Both the position numbers and the translations under genes were made by a program. The notes beneath the pieces were generated by a model. It saw only the letters and a list, made by a program, of their open reading frames with translations. It was not told where the DNA came from and ran no database searches. From the NCBI RefSeq assembly GCF_020554845.1, contig NZ_JAJCIA010000018.1, positions 1 through 64,000 on the forward strand: 64,000 nucleotides of DNA, given 5' to 3'. Positions 9,201 to 16,727 of this stretch are shown here, one piece after another. This stretch comes from Blautia faecis. GTDB taxonomy: Bacteria; Bacillota; Clostridia; Lachnospirales; Lachnospiraceae. Position 1 is the stretch's first letter. The number at the start of each line of letters is the position of its first letter.

Positions 9201-10353
9201 GCCGCAGAATTGCCAGATAGAAGCCGGATGAATTGTCCAGCTCATAAACAACTGTATTTTGCGGAATCTCTCCGTCAACGGCAGGTGCCGGTGCGGTAAG
9301 AACTTCAAAGTTTTTGGAAAATAAAGTTTTCTTCACTACATTTACTACAGAATCAGTTGTCGCATACCGGTGTCCTATAGAACCATTCTGAAGATTGATT
9401 CCAAATCTCTGGTACAAATCAATATCCAGCCATCGAAAACGATAGTTGCCTGCAACCGGAATATCTGTACCGCTTTTTACAATATCAATTTTGATTTCCT
9501 GTGCAGAGAGCTCATCCTTAAAGCTGATCCACAATTCATTTGAATTGCTGACACCAAACATAGGATAAATTCCCGTTATTTTATTTCCCTTGTAATCGTA
9601 GGTATAATCCTGATAATTATTACAGGTAAGAAGAAGGTCTACCTTCGTATTTGCTTCTTTATTGTATCCTACATGTGTAACACGAAAACCAAATTTTCCT
9701 TTTGCATTGTTATTAAGTGGAACAAAATACGGTCCCTCTACCATTGCTCCCTGCTTCATTCCTGAAATAACGTCATTTCCTGCATTGTTCCATGAATAAA
9801 CCTGGGTATCCGCATTCCAGCCAAGTCTTGTATATTTGCTGCTGAAAAGCGTACTTCCATTTGCAACAGCGGTAAAACCGCCCTTTCCTTCTCTTACAGG
9901 AGTTCCTTCCTGTGCATAATTTTCCGGAGCAACATATGCATCAATCAAGTCATCTGTGCTGCCATCTTCAAGCACTTCCAGACCATCTTGAAAAAACATG
10001 GAATCCTCTCCTGAAGTTTCCATTTCCTCCAAAGAAGACAAAAATTCTCCATCCTCATTTGCAATCAGTCCACTCTGAAAAAATTTCTCCTCTTCTGAAA
10101 CATTCCTGTCGGCTTCTGTACTGTCTGTTTCTGTACTATCTGTTTCTGCCCCATCCATTTCATCATGAGCAGGATTTTCTTCACATTCAGCTTCTTCAGG
10201 CGCTGTATTGTCTTGCATTACTTCCTGCGCTTCCGTTTCAGTTGACACCTTCTCATCTTCCTGTGCCCTTACTGCCCAGCCAGGATAGGAGAACGCTACA
10301 GGCACAGCCAGAGCCGCGGCCAATATAGTTTTTTTCAGATTTCTTTTTCTCAT
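6256..10353 (-). CDS. Giant secreted pilin-like protein with isopeptide D2-like and SpaA/Cna-B domains
   Basis: This 1365-residue protein starts with a signal peptide (MRKRNLKK, hydrophobic core, cleavage near AVRAQ). Residues 35-150 are acidic linker and 160-420 an unassigned globular region. Three tandem units near 456-610, 621-760 and 785-935 look like fimbrial isopeptide-forming D2 domains; the first two share DTLPAG and all three a F/C-YGK-S/T phrase. Four SpaA/Cna-B-like beta domains follow, starting near 941 (ITIRKVDE), 1043 (LYIKKVTE), 1146 (AEFLKTDKVTG) and 1229 (LTINKILHG). It ends at NIVIPEK with no LPXTG motif, hydrophobic segment or basic tail, so wall attachment is not by a standard sorting signal. 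Its start overlaps the preceding stop by 4 nt. Confidence 0.85.
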   Translation of the reverse strand: MRKRNLKKTILAAALAVPVAFSYPGWAVRAQEDEKVSTETEAQEVMQDNTAPEEAECEENPAHDEMDGAETDSTETDSTEADRNVSEEEKFFQSGLIANEDGEFLSSLEEMETSGEDSMFFQDGLEVLEDGSTDDLIDAYVAPENYAQEGTPVREGKGGFTAVANGSTLFSSKYTRLGWNADTQVYSWNNAGNDVISGMKQGAMVEGPYFVPLNNNAKGKFGFRVTHVGYNKEANTKVDLLLTCNNYQDYTYDYKGNKITGIYPMFGVSNSNELWISFKDELSAQEIKIDIVKSGTDIPVAGNYRFRWLDIDLYQRFGINLQNGSIGHRYATTDSVVNVVKKTLFSKNFEVLTAPAPAVDGEIPQNTVVYELDNSSGFYLAILRPGCGAYSIETASRIKSVFADVQTGTCKTSAGLNWDAKGYGPVEYPGLVKKTGNTLASQGTSNTLSDSTSEFYYTLQTDIPEEHSAYYYSSCEVSDTLPAGVDFAGYAAVKMLPSENDVTSWFSISTDGDVINFQATQAALSQADFYGKTYEFQIKVRMDPTEITPVYSGDSYRYEVKNKASITCQHINGLAGTSWSDEVTTDCTRYKNKVVNASVKKYTANLQDGVWREDLLLPGPDSEYKYKLNINVPDNEFGGYMTRMEIADTLPAGAELTAATAEVYENGQNRVDGRFQISVNGKNITLKATEAALGDRGFYGKSYDVIFNARMVPGEISCTYNGTVASYVTSNHFTVTTQHKGDSQAVTITSNNVADRASVNRTEPKNPQKWILRENQRIVTAEYNGRDFESVFEIVQEIPSNKREWKISKFKIQDTLADCFELKGVQIYLDQTVEASFGASDSVRGDWSLNVAGNSITLSSVAELPERCYGKSVRLLLTVGLKSNSNLQQYYVANQNPDVLEAHIYNIATSTFNWIGGEPSSTSKNTEKTRVIVKEKVPKGHITIRKVDETGKALQNGKFQITALEDIRSASGNILLRAGTVADTIVTDRNGTAISKDIYLGKYKVSEVRPPEGYAISRQVFEANLSKTEPEKAILVRNQKMHLYIKKVTETEEAGGNRPPIEGVKFRLWESSANADSAGTTYTTNKNGLIKLEGLSPATYCIQETAVPAGYVLDNTVYKFTVDANGLVKNEQGYTMVIENRYIKAEFLKTDKVTGEAVAGAVMQLTDKSGKVIDTWTSGKTAHRINKLPAGEYVLTEITAPSGYKKGKTVICTVKSTSGVQKFQMTDVKMVTLTINKILHGDEIVWGQGNPAFTFTVKGTDLDGEERIYSKTVEFTKENTDTRADVSKRAVFALPAGKYQVQESKVMRYKLEKIDQVVNGTVQGNTVQFDLSGNQNGTASFTNKKSGDGLLTDTDYVRNIVIPEK

Positions 10354-10985
10354 CCCCTCGCCTCCTTCTGGTCAATATCAGCCTGTTTCAAATATTCCTG
10401 ATAGATTTCTTTCATGGTTTTGCTTCCATCCTGTTCCTGAATAACGCTGGCAATCACAGGTACATCATAGCTTACACTTGCATCCAATTCCCCCTCTAAA
10501 TAGGAAACAGCAGCAAGTTTTCGAAATAGCGGTGTAGTGGATTCTCCTGGGTTCAAAACACTTTTATAGCCGTAAATATATTTTTTGTTTCCTGAGGTTT
10601 TCTCCTGATAAAGAAGAGTCCACTTCGTCTCGTCTGCCTGAAATGTAAACAATTCTCTGTTTTCTCTTATTGTTTTTCTGCCTGTACTGCCATCCAGAAC
10701 AGCTATACTTCTCATAGGAACATTTACCTCCAGAAAAACATTTGCACTGTTTTCCCCTATATTTTTTACAACCGGATCTTTTTCCAGGATCTGACCTGGA
10801 TAAACCTTTGACGCTTTTTGCGTATCCCAGTGGGCTTCTGTAAGCTGCGCCTTTACAGATCCTGCCGTAAAAACATTCTTTACTTCGCCGGCGGATTTGC
10901 TTAAATACGCAGCTGTTCCCCCGGCAAAAGACATAGTTCCGACAAGCAGCCCCATAACTGCCAAAAAGCTTCTTTTTTTCCTCAA
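10350..10985 (-). CDS. TasA/CalY-like exported protein with SipW-type signal peptide
   Basis: The 211-residue protein has a basic start (MRKKR), a Gly-rich hydrophobic core and a TAAYLSKSAGEV junction followed by NVFTAGSVKAQLTE. This is the pattern of SipW-cognate signal peptides and of the TasA/camelysin fold. The mature part has the VKNIGENSANVFLEV phrase typical of this fold. It probably forms part of an extracellular fibre or matrix. It lies directly after the sipW-like gene (1-nt gap) and overlaps the giant protein gene, so all are in one transcript. Confidence 0.82.
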   Translation of the reverse strand: MRKKRSFLAVMGLLVGTMSFAGGTAAYLSKSAGEVKNVFTAGSVKAQLTEAHWDTQKASKVYPGQILEKDPVVKNIGENSANVFLEVNVPMRSIAVLDGSTGRKTIRENRELFTFQADETKWTLLYQEKTSGNKKYIYGYKSVLNPGESTTPLFRKLAAVSYLEGELDASVSYDVPVIASVIQEQDGSKTMKEIYQEYLKQADIDQKEARG

Positions 10986-10986
10986 C

Positions 10987-11481
10987 TTATCTCACTCTCC
11001 TTTTTGTCTGCCCTTCAAAAATTTCTGTTGCCAGATAAATTGCAAACAGGAAAAAGACTGCCGCAATTTTACCCGTTCTGCTTCCTGTAAAGTTCAGCAC
11101 ATATCCGGCAAAAGGGATGCAAAATACAACCGTGCCCTGCAGATTTTCCCACTTTACCGGTTTTGTATCCTGATATTGATTGGAATCCCCTTTTGTTACA
11201 AAAAAATGCTTTTCCTTATTGTTTTCAGCTACCCGGTGTGTAATCATTGTTCTCCCTTGTTCTGTGGTAAATGTAATGATCTCCCCTTTTTCTACTTTTT
11301 CCGGCTCCTTTTCCTTCACATATATGGCACTTCCAACTGGCAAATCAGGGCTCATGCTTCCAGACATTACGCTGTAACATTTCATGCCATATATCTGGGG
11401 AAACGAAAGTCCGACTAACAAAATGACAAAAATCACCCATATGATTTTCAACAGACCTTTTCCCCAGATTTTTAATCTCAT
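10987..11481 (-). CDS. sipW: Signal peptidase I, SipW (ER) type
   Basis: The start is the ATG at 11481, which overlaps the upstream stop as ATGA; a longer in-frame reading to 11556 only extends into the neighbour. The 164-residue protein has an N-terminal membrane segment, the MSGSMSPDLPVGS box with the catalytic Ser, and ITHRV where bacterial-type enzymes have a Lys, giving the Ser/His pair of SipW and eukaryotic signal peptidases. A second hydrophobic segment is near the C-terminus. SipW-type peptidases process TasA-like precursors, and here five such precursors are encoded in the same operon. Confidence 0.9.
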   Translation of the reverse strand: MRLKIWGKGLLKIIWVIFVILLVGLSFPQIYGMKCYSVMSGSMSPDLPVGSAIYVKEKEPEKVEKGEIITFTTEQGRTMITHRVAENNKEKHFFVTKGDSNQYQDTKPVKWENLQGTVVFCIPFAGYVLNFTGSRTGKIAAVFFLFAIYLATEIFEGQTKRRVR

Positions 11482-12866
11482 CTGTCTTTTTCCTTTCTGT
11501 ACAGTTTTCTTGCAGTTACTGCAAGAACCACTGCAGCTGCAAATAGCGCAAACCATCTTGCCAGCAGATTTGTGTTATCTCCGGTTTTAGGGCTTGCAGA
11601 CGCAGTTGCATACACTTTTTCTCCTGCTGCTCCATTTAAGCTTTCCCCTCCACCGTTGTATCCACTTCCACCACTGTTTCCGTTTTCGCCATGCTTTCCA
11701 TTTCCGCTTTTATTTCCACTTCCGCCGTTATTTCCGTTATTTCCGTCATCTCCATTGTTCTCATCGTCATTGTGCCCCCGGTCACCATTTCCATTTTGAC
11801 CGGAAGATGAATCCGAAGAGGCCTGACTCGCAGAAAATACCCATTTCACTTTTCCCAACAGTTCCTGATATTCATTATCCATCTCTTCACTTAAAGACAA
11901 TTTTACAATCAGATTTTTTCCTGCTCCTGGTTTAAACTCACCAAGGGAAATGTCTTTTTTCATGCTCCAGCCTTTTTTCGTCAGATTTCCATCTACAGTT
12001 CCATGATAAAGAACTTTATTGTTCTCCAGAATTTCAATCTTTGCATAACTGGTAAGAAGCTTCCGTATCAGCTCCAGATTCTTTTTGCTGTACTTGTTCT
12101 GTTTGGCAGCTTCCGCCCGAAGGCTCATCTTAATGTTTAAATCCGAGTTATTAGCAAGCCTTATTGTCTGGCTTCTTGTACATCCAGGCTGCAGGTTCTT
12201 AAAATTTGCAAACAGATCTGTTTTCTCGCCGCCAATGATCAACTTATGATTTTTGTCAAAAATCACACTGGTAACAACTTCGCAAGTACATGGCTGATAG
12301 GTAATTCCAAGATCCTTCTCATTTTTCCCCCATATTGCTTTCATTTCGCCGCTCTCTGCCTGTATACTCTCCAGATTTACAATAATTTTTGCCTCTTTGT
12401 TCTTATAACGGTTGTCTGCTTTTTCAGAGAGATAGTAGCTGTCCATCAGAGGCTTTTTCGTGGTTTTTCCTGCCGGCAATACATCCTTATAGTACCAGTA
12501 GCCGTCCTCACACAGCTTCCAGAGATCGGTGTTGTAATGAATTTCGATCATCTCAGGATCCAGTTCCCGATTTTCCAGAAACTGACCGGTTTCACTGATA
12601 CTCCCAAACACTCTTCCAATTTTTATCCGGACAAAGGAATCCACAGTTCCTTCATTTTTTATATTTACCTCTTTCACCACTTTCTGTCCCGGATCTACAT
12701 GATCTGGCCTTACATAATTTTCCTGTATGGAATTTTTGTAAGAGGACATGGACAGCAGATTTACTGCATATTCAGATACATTCCAGGCAGCCAGCGCAGT
12801 ACCGCATGCAAGCAGCAGTACTGCCACCACAGTTATGCAGATACTTGTGCACTTATGCTTCTTCAT
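11478..12866 (-). CDS. SipW-dependent TasA-like surface protein with SPKTG sortase tail
   Basis: I place the start at 12866 (AAAGGAAGAG upstream). The 462-residue product has an export signal ending in GTALAAWNVSEY, then two TasA-like halves, each with a 'VKEVNIKNEG' or 'TIRLANNS' strand. A Gly/Asn-rich low-complexity linker follows (about residues 360-425), then SPKTGDN, a hydrophobic helix and RKLYRKEKDR. SPKTG fits the (S/P)PxTG motif known for class B-like clostridial sortases, so the protein is probably covalently fixed to the wall. No sortase gene lies in this window. It may be the anchor subunit for the other fibre proteins. Confidence 0.85.
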   Translation of the reverse strand: MKKHKCTSICITVVAVLLLACGTALAAWNVSEYAVNLLSMSSYKNSIQENYVRPDHVDPGQKVVKEVNIKNEGTVDSFVRIKIGRVFGSISETGQFLENRELDPEMIEIHYNTDLWKLCEDGYWYYKDVLPAGKTTKKPLMDSYYLSEKADNRYKNKEAKIIVNLESIQAESGEMKAIWGKNEKDLGITYQPCTCEVVTSVIFDKNHKLIIGGEKTDLFANFKNLQPGCTRSQTIRLANNSDLNIKMSLRAEAAKQNKYSKKNLELIRKLLTSYAKIEILENNKVLYHGTVDGNLTKKGWSMKKDISLGEFKPGAGKNLIVKLSLSEEMDNEYQELLGKVKWVFSASQASSDSSSGQNGNGDRGHNDDENNGDDGNNGNNGGSGNKSGNGKHGENGNSGGSGYNGGGESLNGAAGEKVYATASASPKTGDNTNLLARWFALFAAAVVLAVTARKLYRKEKDR

Positions 12867-12885
12867 GGTATCTCTTCCTTTCTGA

Positions 12886-13662
12886 TCAGTTCTCACTGCC
12901 GCGGTTTATTTCCTGCAAGGTTCCTCCTTTAATTTCTTCATCCAACATGCGGTAAGCTTCTGACTGGGTAGCAAATCCTTTGCTCTGAATTGCCTGTGCT
13001 GTTACTTTCAGCTGATAATTTCCAACTTTCTGCATCTGTGTCTGGTTCCAGTCTGTAGGAATCGCAATATTGGTAAACAGGGTAGACTCCTCTCCAATAT
13101 TTAAAATTCCATCCCCTTTTGCTCCCATATAATTGAAAACAAGTTTTGAAGCAGTGGAGCGTGCCGTGTCCTTTGTCCACAATGGATTTACCATTGGATA
13201 GGCTGCCAGCTGTGCAAGGTTGTAGCCAGGAATCCTATCCTGAATCAGTCCGGTAGCCTTACCTTCTTTTTTGTCATATCCACCGGTAAAAGTCTTATCA
13301 AAATAAATGGTTTTATAAATCAGATTCAACGCCTGATCGTCTGTGATCGGTGTCCCCTGACTATTCAGAATGTCCACACTCATTCTCACATAACAGGGCT
13401 CGTCCCCGTTTTTGTCGGAGGTGATGTTCTTTACAGTTGGATTTTTGTATACCGTGTATCCCGGATACATATTCTTTCCATCGTTTTCATTTGGATCCCA
13501 GTCCGGTTCTTTCAGACCAATATCAAGGTCCCCTGTGGTAAAAACATTGGTCTGCACAGAATTTTCCGTGAAATAAGCCATTGTGTTTCCAATTCCAAAT
13601 AACATGGCATATGAAAGTACTCCCGCAAATAATACATTTCTTTTTCCTCTGCTCATTTTCAT
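12886..13662 (-). CDS. TasA/CalY-like exported protein, likely major fibre subunit
   Basis: The 258-residue protein has the clearest TasA/camelysin signature of the cluster. A signal peptide ends at NTMAYFTENSVQTN, followed by VFTTGDLDIGLKEPDWDPNE, then MYPGYTVYKNPTVKNIT and YVRMSV. In Bacillus such proteins form extracellular amyloid-like or donor-strand fibres after SipW cleavage. The gene is 22 nt downstream of the previous gene and has its own AGGAAG-type site. Confidence 0.87.
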   Translation of the reverse strand: MKMSRGKRNVLFAGVLSYAMLFGIGNTMAYFTENSVQTNVFTTGDLDIGLKEPDWDPNENDGKNMYPGYTVYKNPTVKNITSDKNGDEPCYVRMSVDILNSQGTPITDDQALNLIYKTIYFDKTFTGGYDKKEGKATGLIQDRIPGYNLAQLAAYPMVNPLWTKDTARSTASKLVFNYMGAKGDGILNIGEESTLFTNIAIPTDWNQTQMQKVGNYQLKVTAQAIQSKGFATQSEAYRMLDEEIKGGTLQEINRGSEN

Positions 13663-13683
13663 ATTTTCTCTTCCTTTCTCTCA

Positions 13684-14370
13684 TTAAAAATGAAACAATC
13701 CTGCTTCATACGCACTTTTTGGATTGTTAAGACCAAAATATTCTTCTCCTGTCATCTGCTGAAGAATCTGTCCGGAAATCTTAATTTCCACCCCGCCCAT
13801 TTCCTGAATCCAGGTCTGCCTGCGGTTATTTACCTTTTTATCCACCCAGACCTTTGTAAATAGAGGAACAGTTGTTTCTCCTGTACCATTCAGGTTCCTT
13901 TTCAAAACTTTCGAGTAGTAAAAATACTGTACAGGGTCTGTCTTTTTCTGATCAGCAAATCGCACCCATTCTCCTTTAGCGGCATCATCACTGTTATAAT
14001 CAATGGTATAAACCTGGACTACTTTTTCCATATCCTGAGCGCTTAAGACTTTTCCTCTTTTGCTCTTATCCGGGCAATTCTGACTGTAAACGAACTCACA
14101 TTTCAATGCTGCAAGCTCATTCATATTCAGTTCTGATGTATTGGTTATCTGAGGATCTTTTGCAACAGAAGAACCTGGAACAGTAAGTAATCCTTTCTGT
14201 GGATTCCATGACGGCTCTGTAAGAACTGCATCCAGGCCTTTTTCCCCGGCAAATGTCAGCCTGTTTGCAACTTGTCCTGTGTCACCAAGATAAGCAAGTG
14301 TGCCGCCAGTTCCCACAGCCAGACATAACCCGGTTCCAAAGATCAGTGCTGCCTTTTTCATTTTTTTCAT
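13684..14370 (-). CDS. TasA/CalY-like exported protein
   Basis: The start at 14370 is fixed by GGAGG 5-9 nt upstream; the longer in-frame reading to 14457 lies inside the previous gene. The 228-residue product starts MKKMKKAA, with a Gly-rich hydrophobic core ending in GGTLAYLGDTGQVAN, and then LTEPSWNPQKG, closely parallel to the LTEAHWD and LKEPDWD phrases of its neighbours. It is a paralogue of the other TasA-like proteins in the cluster. The C-terminal half has no recognisable domain. Confidence 0.8.
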   Translation of the reverse strand: MKKMKKAALIFGTGLCLAVGTGGTLAYLGDTGQVANRLTFAGEKGLDAVLTEPSWNPQKGLLTVPGSSVAKDPQITNTSELNMNELAALKCEFVYSQNCPDKSKRGKVLSAQDMEKVVQVYTIDYNSDDAAKGEWVRFADQKKTDPVQYFYYSKVLKRNLNGTGETTVPLFTKVWVDKKVNNRRQTWIQEMGGVEIKISGQILQQMTGEEYFGLNNPKSAYEAGLFHF

Positions 14371-14380
14371 GTGCACCTCC

Positions 14381-14884
14381 TTACAGTCTTGCAAAGGCTT
14401 CTTCCGGAGAAGAAAATCCTTCGCTCTGAACCGACTCTTCATACACAAGAATATCAAATGGAACTAAATCTTCTTTTTTTACTATGTTTTTTATAACAAT
14501 ATTATCAAAAACCGTATCTGTTCGCTGTCCTGGCTGAAGCTGTTTCTGATAATAATAGTATCCGTCTTCTCCTGTTTTCCAACTGTCTTTTATCTTAAGA
14601 GGCTCACACTGCGCCTGTGCATCCAGATTGCTGAATACTACCCTGACCCGGACATATACCGGAATCACAGAATCATTTACAATACATGGCTTTTTCTTTA
14701 TGACCGATCCTGGTCCAGGATCGGCCGGAGGATCAAACTCTTCTTCAATGTGTGTCTTATTCTCCACTATCTTTATCCTGTTAACAGTTTCCTGGCGGTC
14801 AATTAAATAGGCATACACCATAGAACCTGCTGCTCCCGCCAAAAGGCAGAACGCTAGTACAAACAGCATCCATTTCTTTCTCAT
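14381..14884 (-). CDS. TasA-like exported protein, first large gene of surface operon
   Basis: The 167-residue protein has an N-terminal signal (MRKKW, hydrophobic core, VYAYLIDRQETVN) like SipW substrates. A shortened TasA-like domain follows with IPVYVRVRVVFSN and the GYYYYQK phrase that also occurs, as GYWYYKD, in the SPKTG protein of this operon. The ATG has no good ribosome binding site at the normal distance. The stop of the small leader ORF is 4 nt upstream, suggesting translational coupling. A GCAGGAAC/GGTTCCTGC hairpin lies between the upstream AGGAGGAAAGGAG and this start. Confidence 0.75.
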   Translation of the reverse strand: MRKKWMLFVLAFCLLAGAAGSMVYAYLIDRQETVNRIKIVENKTHIEEEFDPPADPGPGSVIKKKPCIVNDSVIPVYVRVRVVFSNLDAQAQCEPLKIKDSWKTGEDGYYYYQKQLQPGQRTDTVFDNIVIKNIVKKEDLVPFDILVYEESVQSEGFSSPEEAFARL

Positions 14885-14887
14885 GGA

Positions 14888-15004
14888 TCAATCACGGCAG
14901 GAACCGTTCCTGCTTACTCCTTTCCTCCTGGAATTTCTGTTATTTTGCAGACCTGCTGCAAAACAGCTACTGCTCAAAAAGACCAGTAACCATAAAATCA
15001 GCAC
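14888..15004 (-). CDS. 38-residue hydrophobic leader ORF at the head of the surface operon
   Basis: This short ORF starts at a GTG (15004) preceded by a strong AAAGGAGG with a 10-nt spacer and ends 4 nt before the next gene. The predicted peptide begins MLILWLLVFLSSSCFAAG, a membrane or signal-like segment with a possible lipobox-like Ser-Cys, and ends in a basic Arg/Lys/Asn/Ser-rich tail. It could be a real small secreted or membrane protein, or a leader peptide needed for coupling. The alternative is that this is only a structured leader: CTGTTTTGCAG and CTGCAAAATAACAG can pair within it. Confidence 0.5.
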   Translation of the reverse strand: MLILWLLVFLSSSCFAAGLQNNRNSRRKGVSRNGSCRD

Positions 15005-15266
15005 ATGGGTACCACCTCCTTTACAAAGAACCAGAACGGTCATATCTGTCATTAGGGATTTTTTCGAAAATTAAATAGTAAAAAGAATAAAAGATTTGAT
15101 TTATAAATATATCTGAGATCAGTGAAATAAATAGAAACTATAATTATTAATATTTTAACAATTTCTAAGATACAATAATTAATTAAATGGATTTTAATAA
15201 CTGAATTAACAAATTTGAATTAAAGATTAAATTGACGCGTCTTCTGTGACGCATTGATTAATTGAT

Positions 15267-15294
15267 ATGATAACATGTTTTTTGAAAAAGTCAA
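15267..15294 (-). promoter_or_regulatory. Promoter of the surface operon, with long AT-rich leader
   Basis: TTGACT (15289-15294) and TATCAT (15267-15272) lie on the minus strand with a 16-bp spacer. Transcription from here would give a 5' leader of about 255 nt, very AT-rich, before the small ORF at 15004. Near the start of that leader (about 15230-15262) an inverted repeat, GACGCGTC and GACGC with flanks, could form a hairpin or be an operator. I recognise no riboswitch in the rest of the leader. Confidence 0.5.
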
Positions 15295-15323
15295 TACAGG
15301 AAATAGAATTTTTCTATTTCCTG
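15294..15323 (-). terminator. Terminator of sigH
   Basis: ACAGGAAATAGAA and TTCTATTTCCTGT form a long perfect stem downstream of the sigH stop. The following bases contain the promoter of the surface operon, so the two units are back to back. Confidence 0.75.
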
Positions 15324-15349
15324 TACCAGCTCCTGGACTAGAAAAGGCT

Positions 15350-15931
15350 CTAGCTTATTACCTCGCGGATTTTGGAGCGGATTCTCTGCAGAGCATTATC
15401 AACAGATTTTGGAGATTTATTCAGGATTCCTCCAATTTCCACATATCCTTTTCCCTTCAGATACAAATCCAGCACTTTATTTTCCATAGGACTTAAATAA
15501 TCTGAAATTCTTTTCCGAAGATCCTCTGTAGTCTCCTGATCAATAATGATAGATTCCGGATTCTCCACGCTCAGTTCCCAGATTGGACTGCTTTCATCCT
15601 CCTGATTCAACGATACATAGGAATTCAGAGGCTGGTGCTTCTGGCGGTTAGAATTCTGAATGGCACTGTATATCTGCCTGTCAATACACACTCTGGCAAA
15701 AGTTGCAAAAGATGCCTCCTTATCTGTCTGAAAATCCCGGACTGCTTTAAACAAACCGATCATTCCTTCCTGAATCAGGTCATCTGTATCTCCTCCGATG
15801 AGGAACATGGCCCGGGCTTTCTGACGCACCAGTCCCTTATATTTCTCCATCAGATAATCTTCTATGGCTGTCTCTCCAGCCCGCAGACGGGCAATCAGTT
15901 CTTCATCACTTACACCATCGAACTTTCCCAT
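15350..15931 (-). CDS. sigH: RNA polymerase sigma factor SigH (Spo0H)
   Basis: The 193-residue protein has sigma-70 region 2 (DDLIQEGMIGLFKAVRDF, with the promoter-melting FATFARVCIDRQIYSAI block) and a region 4 helix-turn-helix (YVEIGGILNKSPKSVDNALQRIRSKI). Length and sequence match SigH, which in endospore formers drives entry into stationary phase and sporulation genes. Its place after rlmB in the cysS-mrnC-rlmB-sigH order is conserved in Bacilli and Clostridia. This supports a spore-forming ancestry for the organism. Confidence 0.93.
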   Translation of the reverse strand: MGKFDGVSDEELIARLRAGETAIEDYLMEKYKGLVRQKARAMFLIGGDTDDLIQEGMIGLFKAVRDFQTDKEASFATFARVCIDRQIYSAIQNSNRQKHQPLNSYVSLNQEDESSPIWELSVENPESIIIDQETTEDLRKRISDYLSPMENKVLDLYLKGKGYVEIGGILNKSPKSVDNALQRIRSKIREVIS

Positions 15932-15945
15932 ATTTCCTCCGGATT

Positions 15946-16677
15946 TTATTTCATTCTCTGGCGAACCACCTCATAGGCAAGGATTCCTGCTGCAACAGAC
16001 GCATTCAGAGAATCAATATCTCCCTTCATAGGAATAGCTGCCACAAAGTCACATTTTTCCTTTACAAGACGACTCACGCCCTCTCCCTCATTTCCGATTA
16101 CCACACCCATAGGACCGGTAAGATTCAGATTGTACATCAGATCTCCGCCCATATCTGCGCATACAAACCACATACCCTCTTTTTTCAGCTCTTCGATGGT
16201 CTGTCCAAGATTAGATACCTTGGCAACTGGTGTGTAGTTCAAAGCCCCTGCAGAAGTTTTTGCAACTGTTGATGTAAGCCCTGCCGCATGTCTTTTCGGA
16301 ATGATAACACCATGTGCGCCTGCAAGGTTGGCAGTACGGATAATAGCTCCCAGATTATGGGGATCTTCGATATCATCAAGAAGAAAAATGAAAGGTGCTT
16401 CTCCTTTTTCCTTTGCTTTATTTAAAATATCCTCAACTGTGGAATATTCATATGCAGCCACCTGCGCGATCACGCCCTGATGGGCGCCTATCTCGCTTAA
16501 CTGATCCAGACGCTCTTTCTGTACAAAATTAATGATCGTATCTTTTTTTCTTGCCTCACGGATAATGGTGCGTACTGGTCCATCCTGGCATCTGTCCAGA
16601 ACAAAAAGCTTGTCCACGCATTTTCCTGAGCGAAATGCCTCTAATACCGCATTTCTTCCTTCAATCTGCTCGCTCAT
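15946..16677 (-). CDS. rlmB: 23S rRNA (guanosine-2'-O-)-methyltransferase RlmB
   Basis: The 243-residue SpoU-family (SPOUT, trefoil-knot) methyltransferase has an N-terminal substrate-binding domain (EGRNAVLEAFRSG) and the C-terminal knot with DIEDPHNLGAIIRTA, VIGNEGEGVSRL and IPMKGDIDSLNASVAAGI. These match RlmB, which methylates G2251 (E. coli numbering) in the peptidyl transferase region. It sits between mrnC and sigH, with short gaps, in one operon. Confidence 0.93.
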   Translation of the reverse strand: MSEQIEGRNAVLEAFRSGKCVDKLFVLDRCQDGPVRTIIREARKKDTIINFVQKERLDQLSEIGAHQGVIAQVAAYEYSTVEDILNKAKEKGEAPFIFLLDDIEDPHNLGAIIRTANLAGAHGVIIPKRHAAGLTSTVAKTSAGALNYTPVAKVSNLGQTIEELKKEGMWFVCADMGGDLMYNLNLTGPMGVVIGNEGEGVSRLVKEKCDFVAAIPMKGDIDSLNASVAAGILAYEVVRQRMK

Positions 16678-16727
16678 TTGCAGCCTCCTGTCTCTTATTG
16701 CCTTTGTAAAATCATTGCTGTTGTTCT

